Positions 1-6,538 of a stretch of DNA of 17,193 nucleotides are shown piece by piece. The number at the start of each line of letters is the position of its first letter. Within the stretch, counting starts at the first letter, position 1. A program made the translations under genes and the position numbers. The notes beneath the pieces were generated by a model that worked only from the letters and a program-made list of their open reading frames with translations, had not been told where the DNA came from and searched no databases. This DNA comes from UBA1738 sp003453455 (lineage in GTDB: Bacteria > Bacillota > Clostridia > UBA1381): contig CAMOOX010000028.1 of assembly GCA_946621875.1 (NCBI GenBank), forward strand, positions 1-17,193, written 5' to 3'.

Positions 1-143
1 GCTTCTGCCTCTGTTGCTTCTTCTTCAACAGTTTCTTCTACTGCTGTATTTTCTTCAACATCTTCTGTCTTGGGTGTTCCGCAAGCAGCAAGAACGCTGA
101 CGCTCATCAAAGCAGCAACTAAAAGTGCTAAAAACTTCTTCAT
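1..143 (-). CDS. Lipoprotein, N-terminal part (runs off left edge)
   Basis: Only the first 47 codons are present. They encode a lipoprotein signal peptide: two lysines after the start Met, a hydrophobic stretch, then the lipobox LAAC followed by G. A spacer rich in Glu, Thr and Ala comes next, as is usual between the lipid anchor and the folded domain of clostridial surface lipoproteins. The ATG at 143 has a strong AGGGAGG ribosome binding site 7-8 bases upstream; another ATG at 150 is out of frame. The signal peptide style fits a solute-binding protein of an ABC importer, but the functional domain is outside the window, so the substrate and family cannot be given. It has its own candidate promoter and leader (217-292), so it is probably transcribed separately from the importer upstream of it. 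Confidence 0.85.
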   Translation of the reverse strand, partial: MKKFLALLVAALMSVSVLAACGTPKTEDVEENTAVEETVEEEATEAE

Positions 144-216
144 AATGCATTACCTCCCTAAATATTGTGAAACTTATGTTTCTTACACCAAATTATATGA
201 TGCGAAACATTATTAA

Positions 217-236
217 ATGCTGTATAAATACAGCAT
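217..236. promoter_or_regulatory. Perfect 9-bp dyad in lipoprotein leader (operator or 5' hairpin)
   Basis: The sequence ATGCTGTATAAATACAGCAT has perfect 9-base arms around a 2-base centre. It lies just downstream of the candidate -10 box at 246-251, about +4 to +23 of the predicted transcript, and 74 bp before the start codon. It could be a repressor operator overlapping the transcription start, or an 8-bp RNA hairpin with a 4-base loop. No U-run follows on the minus strand, so it is not a typical terminator. The regulator is unknown. Confidence 0.5.
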
Positions 237-245
237 CCATGTTCC

Positions 246-274
246 ATAATACCACATTATAATATAAAAAACAA
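246..274 (-). promoter_or_regulatory. Candidate sigma-A promoter for the edge lipoprotein
   Basis: On the minus strand TTGTTT (269-274) and TATTAT (246-251) are separated by 17 bases. The assignment is supported by an upstream element at 278-292 that has the same position relative to the -35 as at the better promoter at 2634-2662. A second -10-like TATAAT at 256-261 has no good -35 partner. Confidence 0.5.
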
Positions 275-277
275 GTC

Positions 278-292
278 TTTTTTACAAATTTT
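278..292 (-). repeat. Upstream element, copy 1 (UP-element-like)
   Basis: On the minus strand this reads AAAATTTGTAAAAAA and ends 3 bases before the candidate -35 box at 269-274. The identical 15-mer occurs at 2666-2680 with the same 3-base gap to its -35. The match continues through the gap: GACTTG here, CACTTG there. The A/T-tract composition and position resemble an RNA polymerase UP element, but a regulator site is also possible. Confidence 0.5.
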
Positions 293-330
293 GCTTTTTA
301 TGTACTTTATTTCCAATATTCTTTATACAT

Positions 331-1074
331 TTAAAGTACTTTACTTAAAAATGTTTTTGTTCGCTCATTTTTAGGCGCAGTAAAAATTTGCTCAGGCGTT
401 CCTTCTTCCATAATTACACCTTCATCTACAAAGAGAACTCTGTTTGCAACTTCTTTTGCAAATCCCATTTCGTGTGTCACAACAACCATTGTCATACCTT
501 CTTTTGCAAGCCTTTTCATAACATCCAAAACTTCCCCCACCATTTCAGGGTCAAGCGCCGATGTCGGCTCGTCAAAAAGCATAACATCAGGCTTCATACA
601 AAGAGCCCGCACGATTGCAATTCTCTGTTTCTGACCGCCTGAGAGCTGTGAGGGATATGCGTCTTTTCTATCTGCAAGTCCAACTGTGTTTAAAAGGGCA
701 ATTGCCTCTTTTTCCGCTTCTTCCTGCGATTTTTTAAGAAGTTTTGTCGGGGCAAGCGTCATATTTCTTAAAACTGTCATATGAGGAAAAAGATTGAAAT
801 GTTGAAATACCATTCCCATTTTCTGCCTGTGCAGATTTATATTTGTTTTGGGATTTGTTATCTCTTTTCCTTCAAATGTGATTGTTCCTGAGGTTGGGAC
901 CTCCAAAAGATTTAATGAGCGCAAAAATGTCGATTTACCGGAACCAGACGGTCCTATCACAACGACAACCTCACCTTTTTTTATCCCAGTTGTAATGCCA
1001 TTTAATGCCTTTATTGTTCCATTATTATAGTGCTTTTTAAGGTCTTTTACCTCTATCAAGTAATTATCTTTCAC
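331..1074 (-). CDS. glnQ: Polar amino acid ABC importer, ATP-binding subunit
   Basis: This is the ATPase that drives uptake of a polar amino acid, working as a dimer on the inner face of the membrane with the adjacent permease. At 247 residues it has the usual length. Visible motifs are Walker A GPSGSGKST (41-49), the ABC signature LSGGQ (144-148), Walker B ending in D168-E169, and the switch histidine in VVVTHE (H201). The start is GTG at 1074, with a GAGGAGG ribosome binding site about 11 bases upstream. The start overlaps the permease gene by 11 bases, so translation is probably coupled. It is the last gene of a binding protein-permease-ATPase operon. The family includes glutamine, arginine, cystine and histidine importers, so glnQ here is a family name and the exact substrate is not established. 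Confidence 0.93.
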   Translation of the reverse strand: MKDNYLIEVKDLKKHYNNGTIKALNGITTGIKKGEVVVVIGPSGSGKSTFLRSLNLLEVPTSGTITFEGKEITNPKTNINLHRQKMGMVFQHFNLFPHMTVLRNMTLAPTKLLKKSQEEAEKEAIALLNTVGLADRKDAYPSQLSGGQKQRIAIVRALCMKPDVMLFDEPTSALDPEMVGEVLDVMKRLAKEGMTMVVVTHEMGFAKEVANRVLFVDEGVIMEEGTPEQIFTAPKNERTKTFLSKVL

Positions 1075-1759
1075 TTTTTCTCAGCCTCCTCTCCATTATG
1101 CCAAGCAGCTTTGTTAGAAGCATTACTATTGCAAGATAGATTAAAGCCGTAAGTAAAATTGGATTTACCTGGTCATATGTAGTATTCTTGATTTGATTTG
1201 CTGCTTTTGTAAGGTCAGTAACGGCAACATACCCTGCAACCGATGTTTCCTTTAAAAGCGCAATCATTTCATTTCCTATTGCCGGAAGCACATTTTTGAA
1301 AGCTTGCGGCAAAATTATTTCCTTCATAGTTTGCAGACGCGAAAAGCCCAATGAGCGCCCCGCTTCCATCTGCCCGGGGTCAATTGCCATTATGCCGGAG
1401 CGTATCGTTTCTGCCACATATGCGCCCGAGTTTATACCAAATGTAAGCGTTGCGACCCATGTCCCGTCTTTTGCCGATACAAATATGATGAAAAAGGATA
1501 TAAGGAGCTGAACAACAACCGGCGTTCCTCTTATTACTGTGAGATATATGTTGCACAAAATATCAAAGAGTTTAAGCTTCTTATTTCCATCTGCAAAGAC
1601 CTTTATCATTGCAACTATTGTTCCTATTACAACGCCTATTGCCAATGCCCCAAATGTTATTATGATAGTTTTTTCCAAGCCATCTATAATCGTCTTATAT
1701 CGGTCTGATACGATAAAGGTCTGGTAAAGCCTTGCAATCCATTTATCAATCCATTCCAT
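1064..1759 (-). CDS. Polar amino acid ABC importer, permease subunit
   Basis: This is a membrane channel subunit of the HisM/GlnP type, which conducts a polar amino acid delivered by the lipoprotein encoded just upstream. Several hydrophobic segments are visible. The cytoplasmic EAA loop that contacts the ATPase begins at EAGRSLG and ends at ILPQA (about 132-152 from this start). The RGTP motif near residue 77-80 is typical of the family. Only one permease is encoded, so the channel is probably a homodimer. Two in-frame ATGs are possible, at 1765 and 1759. The AGAGG ribosome binding site is 2 bases from the first and 8 from the second, so 1759 is preferred. A strong hairpin lies directly before its ribosome binding site and may reduce its expression relative to the binding protein. 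Confidence 0.92.
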   Translation of the reverse strand: MEWIDKWIARLYQTFIVSDRYKTIIDGLEKTIIITFGALAIGVVIGTIVAMIKVFADGNKKLKLFDILCNIYLTVIRGTPVVVQLLISFFIIFVSAKDGTWVATLTFGINSGAYVAETIRSGIMAIDPGQMEAGRSLGFSRLQTMKEIILPQAFKNVLPAIGNEMIALLKETSVAGYVAVTDLTKAANQIKNTTYDQVNPILLTALIYLAIVMLLTKLLGIMERRLRKSER

Positions 1760-1780
1760 AAACATTTCCTCTCAATTTAA

Positions 1781-1810
1781 AAGGCGATACGGCACAAGCC
1801 GTACCGCCTT
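1781..1810 (-). terminator. Intercistronic hairpin between binding-protein and permease genes
   Basis: In the minus-strand transcript, 1798-1810 pairs with 1781-1793 as a 13-bp stem with one G-U pair and a 4-base UUGU loop, followed by a short U-run (CCUUUU) and then AAAUU. The plus-strand version would have an A-C mismatch at that pair, so the fold is better in the sense transcript. It sits 15 bases after the binding protein stop codon. In ABC operons such a hairpin often acts as a partial terminator or protects the upstream message, giving an excess of binding protein over membrane subunits. Confidence 0.75.
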
Positions 1811-1825
1811 AATCTGCAACTATTT

Positions 1826-2596
1826 TTAGTCTACAACAAGGTCGTACTTTTCAAAAATCTTTGCAAGCGTACCGTCTGCTTCAAGTGCTTCAAGTGCTCC
1901 GTTTATCTTCTCAGTAAGCTCGTCGTTGCCAAGTTGTAATGCAATAGCATATGCTTCTTCTGTAAGCGCTTCGTCCAAAACAACAGTTGCTCCTTCTTGC
2001 TCAGCAGAAAGTGCCTTTGCAACTGCGTTATCTACAATAACAGCATCAGCCTTGCCGGCCTTTAATGACGCAACAGCCTCAGAAGCTGTTTTGAAGGACT
2101 GGATTTCATACCCATTGTCAAGCAGATACTGCTCTCCTGTTGTTCCTTCCTGACAAGCTATCATCTTGCCTTCAAGGTCATCCTTACCTTTTATTTCGCT
2201 ATCAGCTGTTACTATTATGGATTGAGAAGCCTTAAAGTAGTTATTTGAGAAGTTCATACTCTTTCTTCTCTCGTCTGTTGCTGTGATACCTGCAACTGCC
2301 ATATCATACTTACCTGTTGCTGCACCTGTTAAAGCTGCATCAAAATCAATGTTTGTGATTTCAAGGTTATACCCAAGATATTCTGCAATTGCCTTCGCCA
2401 TATCGATATCCGCACCAACGATTTCTTTACCTTCAAGGTATTCAAAGGGCTTAAACTCTGCATTTGTTGCCATTGTCAATGTCGGCAAATCAGGATTAGC
2501 CTCATTGTCTGCCTTCTTTCCGCAACCGGAAAGTGCAGAAACCGCCAAAACCATAGCAGCCATCATAGATACAACTTTTAAAATATTTTTTTTCAT
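1826..2596 (-). CDS. Polar amino acid ABC importer, solute-binding lipoprotein
   Basis: This lipid-anchored protein captures an amino acid outside the membrane and delivers it to the permease encoded downstream. It begins with a lipoprotein signal peptide ending in the lipobox LSGC (lipidated Cys25), followed by a short charged spacer. The rest is a type II periplasmic-binding fold of the bacterial extracellular solute-binding family 3. Typical landmarks are the GADIDMAKAIAEYLG helix near the N terminus, AVAGITAT in the hinge region, and a C-terminal LAKIFEKYDL segment. The chosen start is ATG at 2596, 8 bases after a perfect AGGAGG; a TTG at 2602 lies too close to that site. The product is 256 residues, normal for the family. 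It is the first gene of the importer operon and has its own promoter. The substrate cannot be read from sequence alone. Confidence 0.92.
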   Translation of the reverse strand: MKKNILKVVSMMAAMVLAVSALSGCGKKADNEANPDLPTLTMATNAEFKPFEYLEGKEIVGADIDMAKAIAEYLGYNLEITNIDFDAALTGAATGKYDMAVAGITATDERRKSMNFSNNYFKASQSIIVTADSEIKGKDDLEGKMIACQEGTTGEQYLLDNGYEIQSFKTASEAVASLKAGKADAVIVDNAVAKALSAEQEGATVVLDEALTEEAYAIALQLGNDELTEKINGALEALEADGTLAKIFEKYDLVVD

Positions 2597-2633
2597 TTTC
2601 AAATCCTCCTCAAAGATTTAATAATTCTTGCAC

Positions 2634-2662
2634 ATTATAACAAATCATTTATAATTATGCAA
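2634..2662 (-). promoter_or_regulatory. Sigma-A promoter of the amino acid importer operon
   Basis: On the minus strand TTGCAT (2657-2662) and a perfect TATAAT (2634-2639) are separated by 17 bases. Transcription should start near 2627, leaving a leader of about 30 bases that contains the AGGAGG site. No operator dyad is seen in the leader. Confidence 0.8.
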
Positions 2663-2665
2663 GTG

Positions 2666-2680
2666 TTTTTTACAAATTTT
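2666..2680 (-). repeat. Upstream element, copy 2 (UP-element-like)
   Basis: This is identical to the 15-mer at 278-292 and again ends 3 bases before the -35 box of a lipoprotein promoter. It falls within the short gap after the mnmE stop codon. A shorter 12-base form, AATTTGTAAAAA, is also found at 6420-6431, but there it lies inside the apt promoter rather than upstream of it. Confidence 0.5.
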
Positions 2681-2697
2681 CCAAATTTATACTCTTA

Positions 2698-4047
2698 CTA
2701 TTTCCCGACACAGAAGCTATGAAAAATCTCCGAAACGATATCATCAGACACAGTTTCGCCGGTAATTTCACCAAGAAAATCAATGGCCTCATTGATGTCA
2801 AGCGCAGCAATATCCTGAGGCATACCGCATTCCAACTGCTTTTTTGCGCGTGTAACTGCCTCATTTGCTCCGTTAAGCGCCGCCAAATGTCTCAAATTCG
2901 TAATAATTGCCGTTTCGCCAAATTCAATTTCCGCAAAATTATACATTTTTTTGATTATTTTTGAAAGCCTTGATATCCCACTCCCTGTCTTTGCGCAAAT
3001 TTCAACATCGCAAGGCAAATTTTCTGTTTTTATGTCCGCCTTATTTGCAACAGTTATACATTTTTTATCCTTTATAAGCTCTAAAAGAAGCTTATCCTCC
3101 AAGTCCTGCTTTTGGCTCAAATCCACAACAAAAAGAATCAATTCCGCCTCTTTTATCGCCCTTTTTGCCCGTTCAATTCCGATTTTTTCAACATCATCTT
3201 CTGAGGAGCGTATTCCTGCGGTATCTAAAAGCTTTAAAGGCACTCCGTCGAGATTTACAAATTCCTCTATGACATCACGGGTTGTTCCCGGAATATCGGT
3301 CACAATAGCTCTGTCCTCGCCTGCAAGGCAATTAAGAAGTGAAGATTTTCCTACATTCGGCTTTCCGATAATTGCGGTTTTTATTCCCTCTTTTAGCACT
3401 TTTCCGTTATCCTTCGTCGCTAAAAGCTCTAAAATTTCTTTTTCTCTTTCAGAAAGCGAGAGAATAATATCTTCCTTTGTTACATCCTCCAAATCCTCAT
3501 CAGGATAATCTATTGCCACCTGCATTTGTGCTGCAAGGTGCACGAGATTATTCCGTATTTCAGATATTTTCTTAAACAAACCTCCCTCAGCCTGAAAAAG
3601 CGCATTTTTCCGTTCCGCCTCGGTTTTTGAGTTTATGATATCTATAACGCCCTCTGCCTGCGACAAATCAATTCTGCCGTTTAAAAAAGCACGCTTTGTA
3701 AATTCGCCCGCCTCTGCCGGAAAAGCGCCGCTTTCGATAAGAATATCCATAACTTTTTTCGATGCGGTAAAGCCACCGTGGGTGCTGATTTCAACAACAT
3801 CTTCCCTTGTATAGGTTTTTGGCGCAAGCATAACCGTTACCAAAACTTCGTCGATTAAAGTACCATTTTTATCTACAATATGTCCGTAGTTCACCGTATG
3901 CGATTTTACATCTAAAAGGCTTTTTGCACCCTTAAAAACACTGTCACAAATCGCAAGCGCCTTATCACCGCTCACCCTTATCACAGAAATTCCGCCAAGA
4001 CCGTTTGGAGTAGATACAGCAGCTATGGTTCTTGCGCTATTTTTCAT
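2698..4047 (-). CDS. mnmE: tRNA uridine-5-carboxymethylaminomethyl modification GTPase MnmE
   Basis: With its partner MnmG, not in this window, MnmE modifies uridine 34 in the wobble position of tRNAs that read two-codon boxes ending in A or G. All parts are present over 449 residues, the normal length. The N-terminal folate-binding domain starts with the typical RTIAAVSTPNGLGGISVIR. A helical region follows, with the G domain inserted in it: P-loop GKPNVGKSS (228-236), then DIPGTTRD, DTAG and NKAD. The C terminus is FCVGK with the conserved Cys446. Its start overlaps nrdR by 11 bases and has an AAGGAG site 8 bases upstream. It is the last gene of a five-gene operon. No clear terminator is seen before the importer promoter just downstream. 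Confidence 0.97.
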   Translation of the reverse strand: MKNSARTIAAVSTPNGLGGISVIRVSGDKALAICDSVFKGAKSLLDVKSHTVNYGHIVDKNGTLIDEVLVTVMLAPKTYTREDVVEISTHGGFTASKKVMDILIESGAFPAEAGEFTKRAFLNGRIDLSQAEGVIDIINSKTEAERKNALFQAEGGLFKKISEIRNNLVHLAAQMQVAIDYPDEDLEDVTKEDIILSLSEREKEILELLATKDNGKVLKEGIKTAIIGKPNVGKSSLLNCLAGEDRAIVTDIPGTTRDVIEEFVNLDGVPLKLLDTAGIRSSEDDVEKIGIERAKRAIKEAELILFVVDLSQKQDLEDKLLLELIKDKKCITVANKADIKTENLPCDVEICAKTGSGISRLSKIIKKMYNFAEIEFGETAIITNLRHLAALNGANEAVTRAKKQLECGMPQDIAALDINEAIDFLGEITGETVSDDIVSEIFHSFCVGK

Positions 4048-4492
4048 TCAGAAGCTCCTTCAAAGCCGTCATAAATGACTCAATATTTGAAAAATGTTTA
4101 TGGACAGATGCAAACCTTACATATGCCACCTCGTCAAGTTCTTTTAAGTGGCTCATAACCTTCTCACCTATTTCAGTTGATGTAACTTCTTTTGACATCA
4201 TCTGATAAAGCTCGCTTTCGATTTTATCCGCCACATCTTCCATTTGCGCATAAGTTATGGGACGCTTTTCACACGCTCTTATAAGACCTCTTACTATCTT
4301 CTCACGGTCATACGGCTGCCGTGAATTATCCTGCTTGACTACAACTAACGATATTGTTTCAAGCTTTTCGTAAGTTGTAAATCTCTTTTGACATTTTAAA
4401 CATTCACGCCGTCTTCTTATTGATGTTCCGTCCTCCGCAGGGCGTGAGTCTATAACCTTACTTTCTGTAAATCCGCAGTACGGGCATTTCAT
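4037..4492 (-). CDS. nrdR: Transcriptional repressor NrdR
   Basis: NrdR represses ribonucleotide reductase genes when dATP or ATP levels signal sufficient deoxynucleotides. The 151-residue protein has the usual two parts. An N-terminal zinc ribbon has ligands C3, C6, C31 and C34, with the basic RRRR segment between the Cys pairs. An ATP-cone domain covers roughly residues 47-135. The start ATG at 4492 follows an AGGAGG site by 8 bases. It lies 18 bases after the Nudix gene and overlaps mnmE by 11. No ribonucleotide reductase gene is in the window and no NrdR box was recognised near it, so it probably acts on genes elsewhere. Its position in a nucleotide-salvage operon suits a nucleotide-sensing regulator. 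Confidence 0.97.
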   Translation of the reverse strand: MKCPYCGFTESKVIDSRPAEDGTSIRRRRECLKCQKRFTTYEKLETISLVVVKQDNSRQPYDREKIVRGLIRACEKRPITYAQMEDVADKIESELYQMMSKEVTSTEIGEKVMSHLKELDEVAYVRFASVHKHFSNIESFMTALKELLNEK

Positions 4493-4510
4493 AAGCCATT
4501 CCTCCTATAT

Positions 4511-5050
4511 TTACCTTTTGCTCACATAATTATATGCTTTTAAAATCGCTATTTGCGTTTTTGCATCAAAAATTTCATTGTCCATTACCATTTCGGCAAG
4601 CCTTGAAAGCGGAATTTTTTCAACTTCAACAAATTCACCCTGGTCAAGCTCCTGCCCTACAAACTCCAAATCCTCAGCAAAATAAAGATAGATAATTTCA
4701 TTAAGGTATCCCGGTGACGGGTAGCATTTGCCTATAAACCGGCATTTATGCGCTGCATATCCGGTTTCTTCGCGCAATTCACGAAGTCCTGCACTATCGG
4801 GATTTTCTTCATCTTCCAGCTTGCCTGCGGGAATTTCCAAAACCATTTCTTCATAGGGCTTTCGATATTGTCTGACCATAAGAACATTATTATCTTTGTC
4901 TATGGCAACTACCGCAACTCCTCCGTTATGTAAAACAAGTTCTCTTCCTGCAATTTCTCCGTTTGGCAGGCGTACCGTATCCTCCTTAATATGAATAATG
5001 CGGCCCTTGTAAATTTCTCTTGTATCTATTGTCGTTTCTGTAAAGTCCAC
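4511..5050 (-). CDS. Nudix hydrolase, ADP-ribose pyrophosphatase-like
   Basis: This protein probably hydrolyses a nucleoside diphosphate linked to another group, most likely ADP-ribose to AMP and ribose 5-phosphate. The complete Nudix box spans residues 76-98: G76, E82, then R90-E91-L92, E94-E95 and G97, which supply the metal-binding glutamates. The N-terminal strands (VRLPNG, VVAIDKDNNVLMVRQYRKP) and EIPAGK just before the box are typical of the ADP-ribose pyrophosphatase branch. The 179-residue length fits. The start is GTG at 5050 with an AAGGGG ribosome binding site; the gap to mtnN is only 4 bases. Any AMP formed would join the adenine nucleotide pool served by the neighbouring salvage genes. 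Substrate is inferred from family similarity. Confidence 0.9.
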   Translation of the reverse strand: MDFTETTIDTREIYKGRIIHIKEDTVRLPNGEIAGRELVLHNGGVAVVAIDKDNNVLMVRQYRKPYEEMVLEIPAGKLEDEENPDSAGLRELREETGYAAHKCRFIGKCYPSPGYLNEIIYLYFAEDLEFVGQELDQGEFVEVEKIPLSRLAEMVMDNEIFDAKTQIAILKAYNYVSKR

Positions 5051-5054
5051 TTTG

Positions 5055-5747
5055 CTACCCCTTTATTATGTTAATAAATCTTTCAATCACATTTGCAGAA
5101 TTTTCCGCAGCCATAGCCGCAAATGCAGGAAAGTCCATATCCGCATTATCGTTTGCACCGTCGCTTATCGCCCTTAAAACACCGAAAGGCACTTTATTCA
5201 CAAAACATACCTGCCCTATTGCTGCGCCCTCCATTTCACAGGCCTTTGCAGAAAATATTTCCTTAATAAACTGTTTCTTTTCTGCGCTTGAAACAAATTC
5301 ATCACCTGAAACAACAGTTCCAATTTCATAATTTATTTTTGCATAGCGGCAAGCCTCTTTTAGGGCTTCTAAAACCTCTTTATCTGTCGGAATTTTAACA
5401 AGTCCTATTTCAGACAAAAATCCTCGCGCATCACCGAGTGCCGTAGTGTCCATATCGTGCTGTGCAACGCTGTCTGCTATTACTATATCGCCAATATTTA
5501 AGCTTCCGGAAAGTCCTCCTGCAACACCGATATTTATTATAATATCGGGTTTATAGCTAATTATCATAGCTTCTGCGCATATTGCAGCAAAAACCTTACC
5601 AACACCGCATTTTGCAAGAACTATTTCGTTGTCCCCTATTTTCCCCCGGCAAAAATCTATATTGCTTATTTTCTCCTTACGGACATTTTCCAAAAGCCCC
5701 AATAGCTTTGTAATCTCAATGTCCATAGCACCTATAATTCCTATCAT
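5055..5747 (-). CDS. mtnN: 5'-methylthioadenosine/S-adenosylhomocysteine nucleosidase
   Basis: This enzyme splits adenine from methylthioadenosine and S-adenosylhomocysteine, by-products of polyamine synthesis and methylation. The 230-residue length is normal. Family landmarks are IGIIGAMDIE at the N terminus with catalytic E11, NIGVAGG in the nucleoside phosphorylase fold, CEMEGAA with E173, and RAISDGAN with the general acid D196. The start ATG at 5747 has an AAGGAG site overlapping the end of the upstream phosphoribosyltransferase gene, 7 bases before the start. Being placed directly after a phosphoribosyltransferase suggests that the released adenine is returned to AMP by its neighbour. 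The family also includes futalosine hydrolase forms, which seem less likely here. Confidence 0.95.
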   Translation of the reverse strand: MIGIIGAMDIEITKLLGLLENVRKEKISNIDFCRGKIGDNEIVLAKCGVGKVFAAICAEAMIISYKPDIIINIGVAGGLSGSLNIGDIVIADSVAQHDMDTTALGDARGFLSEIGLVKIPTDKEVLEALKEACRYAKINYEIGTVVSGDEFVSSAEKKQFIKEIFSAKACEMEGAAIGQVCFVNKVPFGVLRAISDGANDNADMDFPAFAAMAAENSANVIERFINIIKG

Positions 5748-5756
5748 TGCTTCTCC

Positions 5757-6305
5757 TTAAAACAGCGGCAGGGAATTTACATAAATCACATCGTCACGCT
5801 CCGCTGCATCGCCTTCGGCAAAAACGAACGCTTTTGCATAAATGTTTGCGCCCACTTGCCCCAAAATATTTTCCATAGCATCAAGCGAAGATCCTGTTGA
5901 TACAACATCATCCACTACAAGCACATTTTTTCCTTTCAGCTTTGGTATCTGATTATTATCAAGATACAGGAAATGCTCATTTTTTGTGGTATAAGTATTT
6001 ACTGCACCCTGCGTTACTTCCTTATGGTAAATCTTATGCTCTTTTCTTAAAATAACCATATCGCACCCAATACTTTGAGCCATATTATATGCCAAAATAA
6101 CGCCTTTGGTTTCCGCAGAAAGTACTGTATCAACCTTTGTAAGGTCTATTCCTGACGCTTTTAGCTTATCAAAAAGAGCTTTTGAAGAATCCTCCGCCAG
6201 GTCTTTTGAAGAAAGCATATCAAATACTGCTATACTGAGCCCGGGCTTTATTTCCACAATCGGCAAGCCGTACTCATGTCCGTTTAAATTAGTTTTAAAT
6301 TCCAT
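5757..6305 (-). CDS. apt: Purine phosphoribosyltransferase, adenine type likely
   Basis: This type I phosphoribosyltransferase joins a purine base to PRPP. The key motif is the PRPP loop VLVVDDVVSTGSS near residue 130, with two acidic residues followed by TGSS. A central SAETKG segment corresponds to the EARG-like region of adenine and xanthine enzymes, and ILRKEHK is the basic segment before the flexible loop. The length of 182 residues fits Apt or Xpt. Adenine is the favoured substrate because the next gene, MtnN, releases adenine, but the motifs differ from classic Apt and a xanthine or general purine enzyme is possible. It is the first gene of the operon, with a GAGGAGA site before the ATG at 6305. 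The leader of about 95 bases shows no purine riboswitch. Confidence 0.75.
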   Translation of the reverse strand: MEFKTNLNGHEYGLPIVEIKPGLSIAVFDMLSSKDLAEDSSKALFDKLKASGIDLTKVDTVLSAETKGVILAYNMAQSIGCDMVILRKEHKIYHKEVTQGAVNTYTTKNEHFLYLDNNQIPKLKGKNVLVVDDVVSTGSSLDAMENILGQVGANIYAKAFVFAEGDAAERDDVIYVNSLPLF

Positions 6306-6406
6306 TTTTATTCTCCTCGTAATATTTATTATTTAAAATTTTCATATCAAAAAGCTTTAATTTATTTGTGTTTCTAAATCCCTGCATTCTCCAATAACAC
6401 CCAATT

Positions 6407-6435
6407 ATTATACCATACATTTTTACAAATTACAA
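6407..6435 (-). promoter_or_regulatory. Sigma-A promoter of the apt-mtnN-nudix-nrdR-mnmE operon
   Basis: On the minus strand TTGTAA (6430-6435) and a perfect TATAAT (6407-6412) are separated by 17 bases. Transcription should start near 6400, leaving a leader of about 95 bases. It lies back to back with the gdpP promoter, the -35 boxes being 15 bases apart, so a protein bound between them could affect both. Confidence 0.75.
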
Positions 6436-6450
6436 CAGTTTTTTTAACTA

Positions 6451-6479
6451 TTGACTAATTATACTATGTGTGTTAAAAT
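6451..6479 (+). promoter_or_regulatory. Sigma-A promoter of the gdpP-rplI-dnaB operon
   Basis: TTGACT (6451-6456) and TAAAAT (6474-6479) are separated by 17 bases. Each box has one or two differences from consensus. The leader is about 50 bases and contains AAGGAG before gdpP. Two other -10-like sequences, TATACT (6460-6465) and TATAAT (6482-6487), lack good -35 partners. Confidence 0.75.
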
Positions 6480-6538
6480 GGTATAATAAGTAAAATATCG
6501 CTATTTTGAAAATATATGTTTTGCTTTAAGGAGATCCT

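Noticed and set aside
217..236. LexA/SOS box
   Set aside because: It contains CTG and CAG arms, but with 8 bases between them instead of the 10 of the proteobacterial box; Firmicute LexA sites have GAAC and GTTC arms instead.
302..343. Terminator after the importer ATPase gene
   Set aside because: GTACTTTA and TAAAGTAC can pair over 8 bp, but the loop is about 22 bases and no U-run follows on the minus strand.
848..1030. Opposite-strand open frames within genes, such as here and at 16711-17013
   Set aside because: They lie fully inside strongly supported genes, have no ribosome binding sites or recognisable domains, and are shadows of the coding strand.
6306..6400. Purine riboswitch or PurR site in the phosphoribosyltransferase leader
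   Set aside because: No purine riboswitch core and no PurR-type CCGAAC motif is visible; only AT-rich leader sequence is seen.
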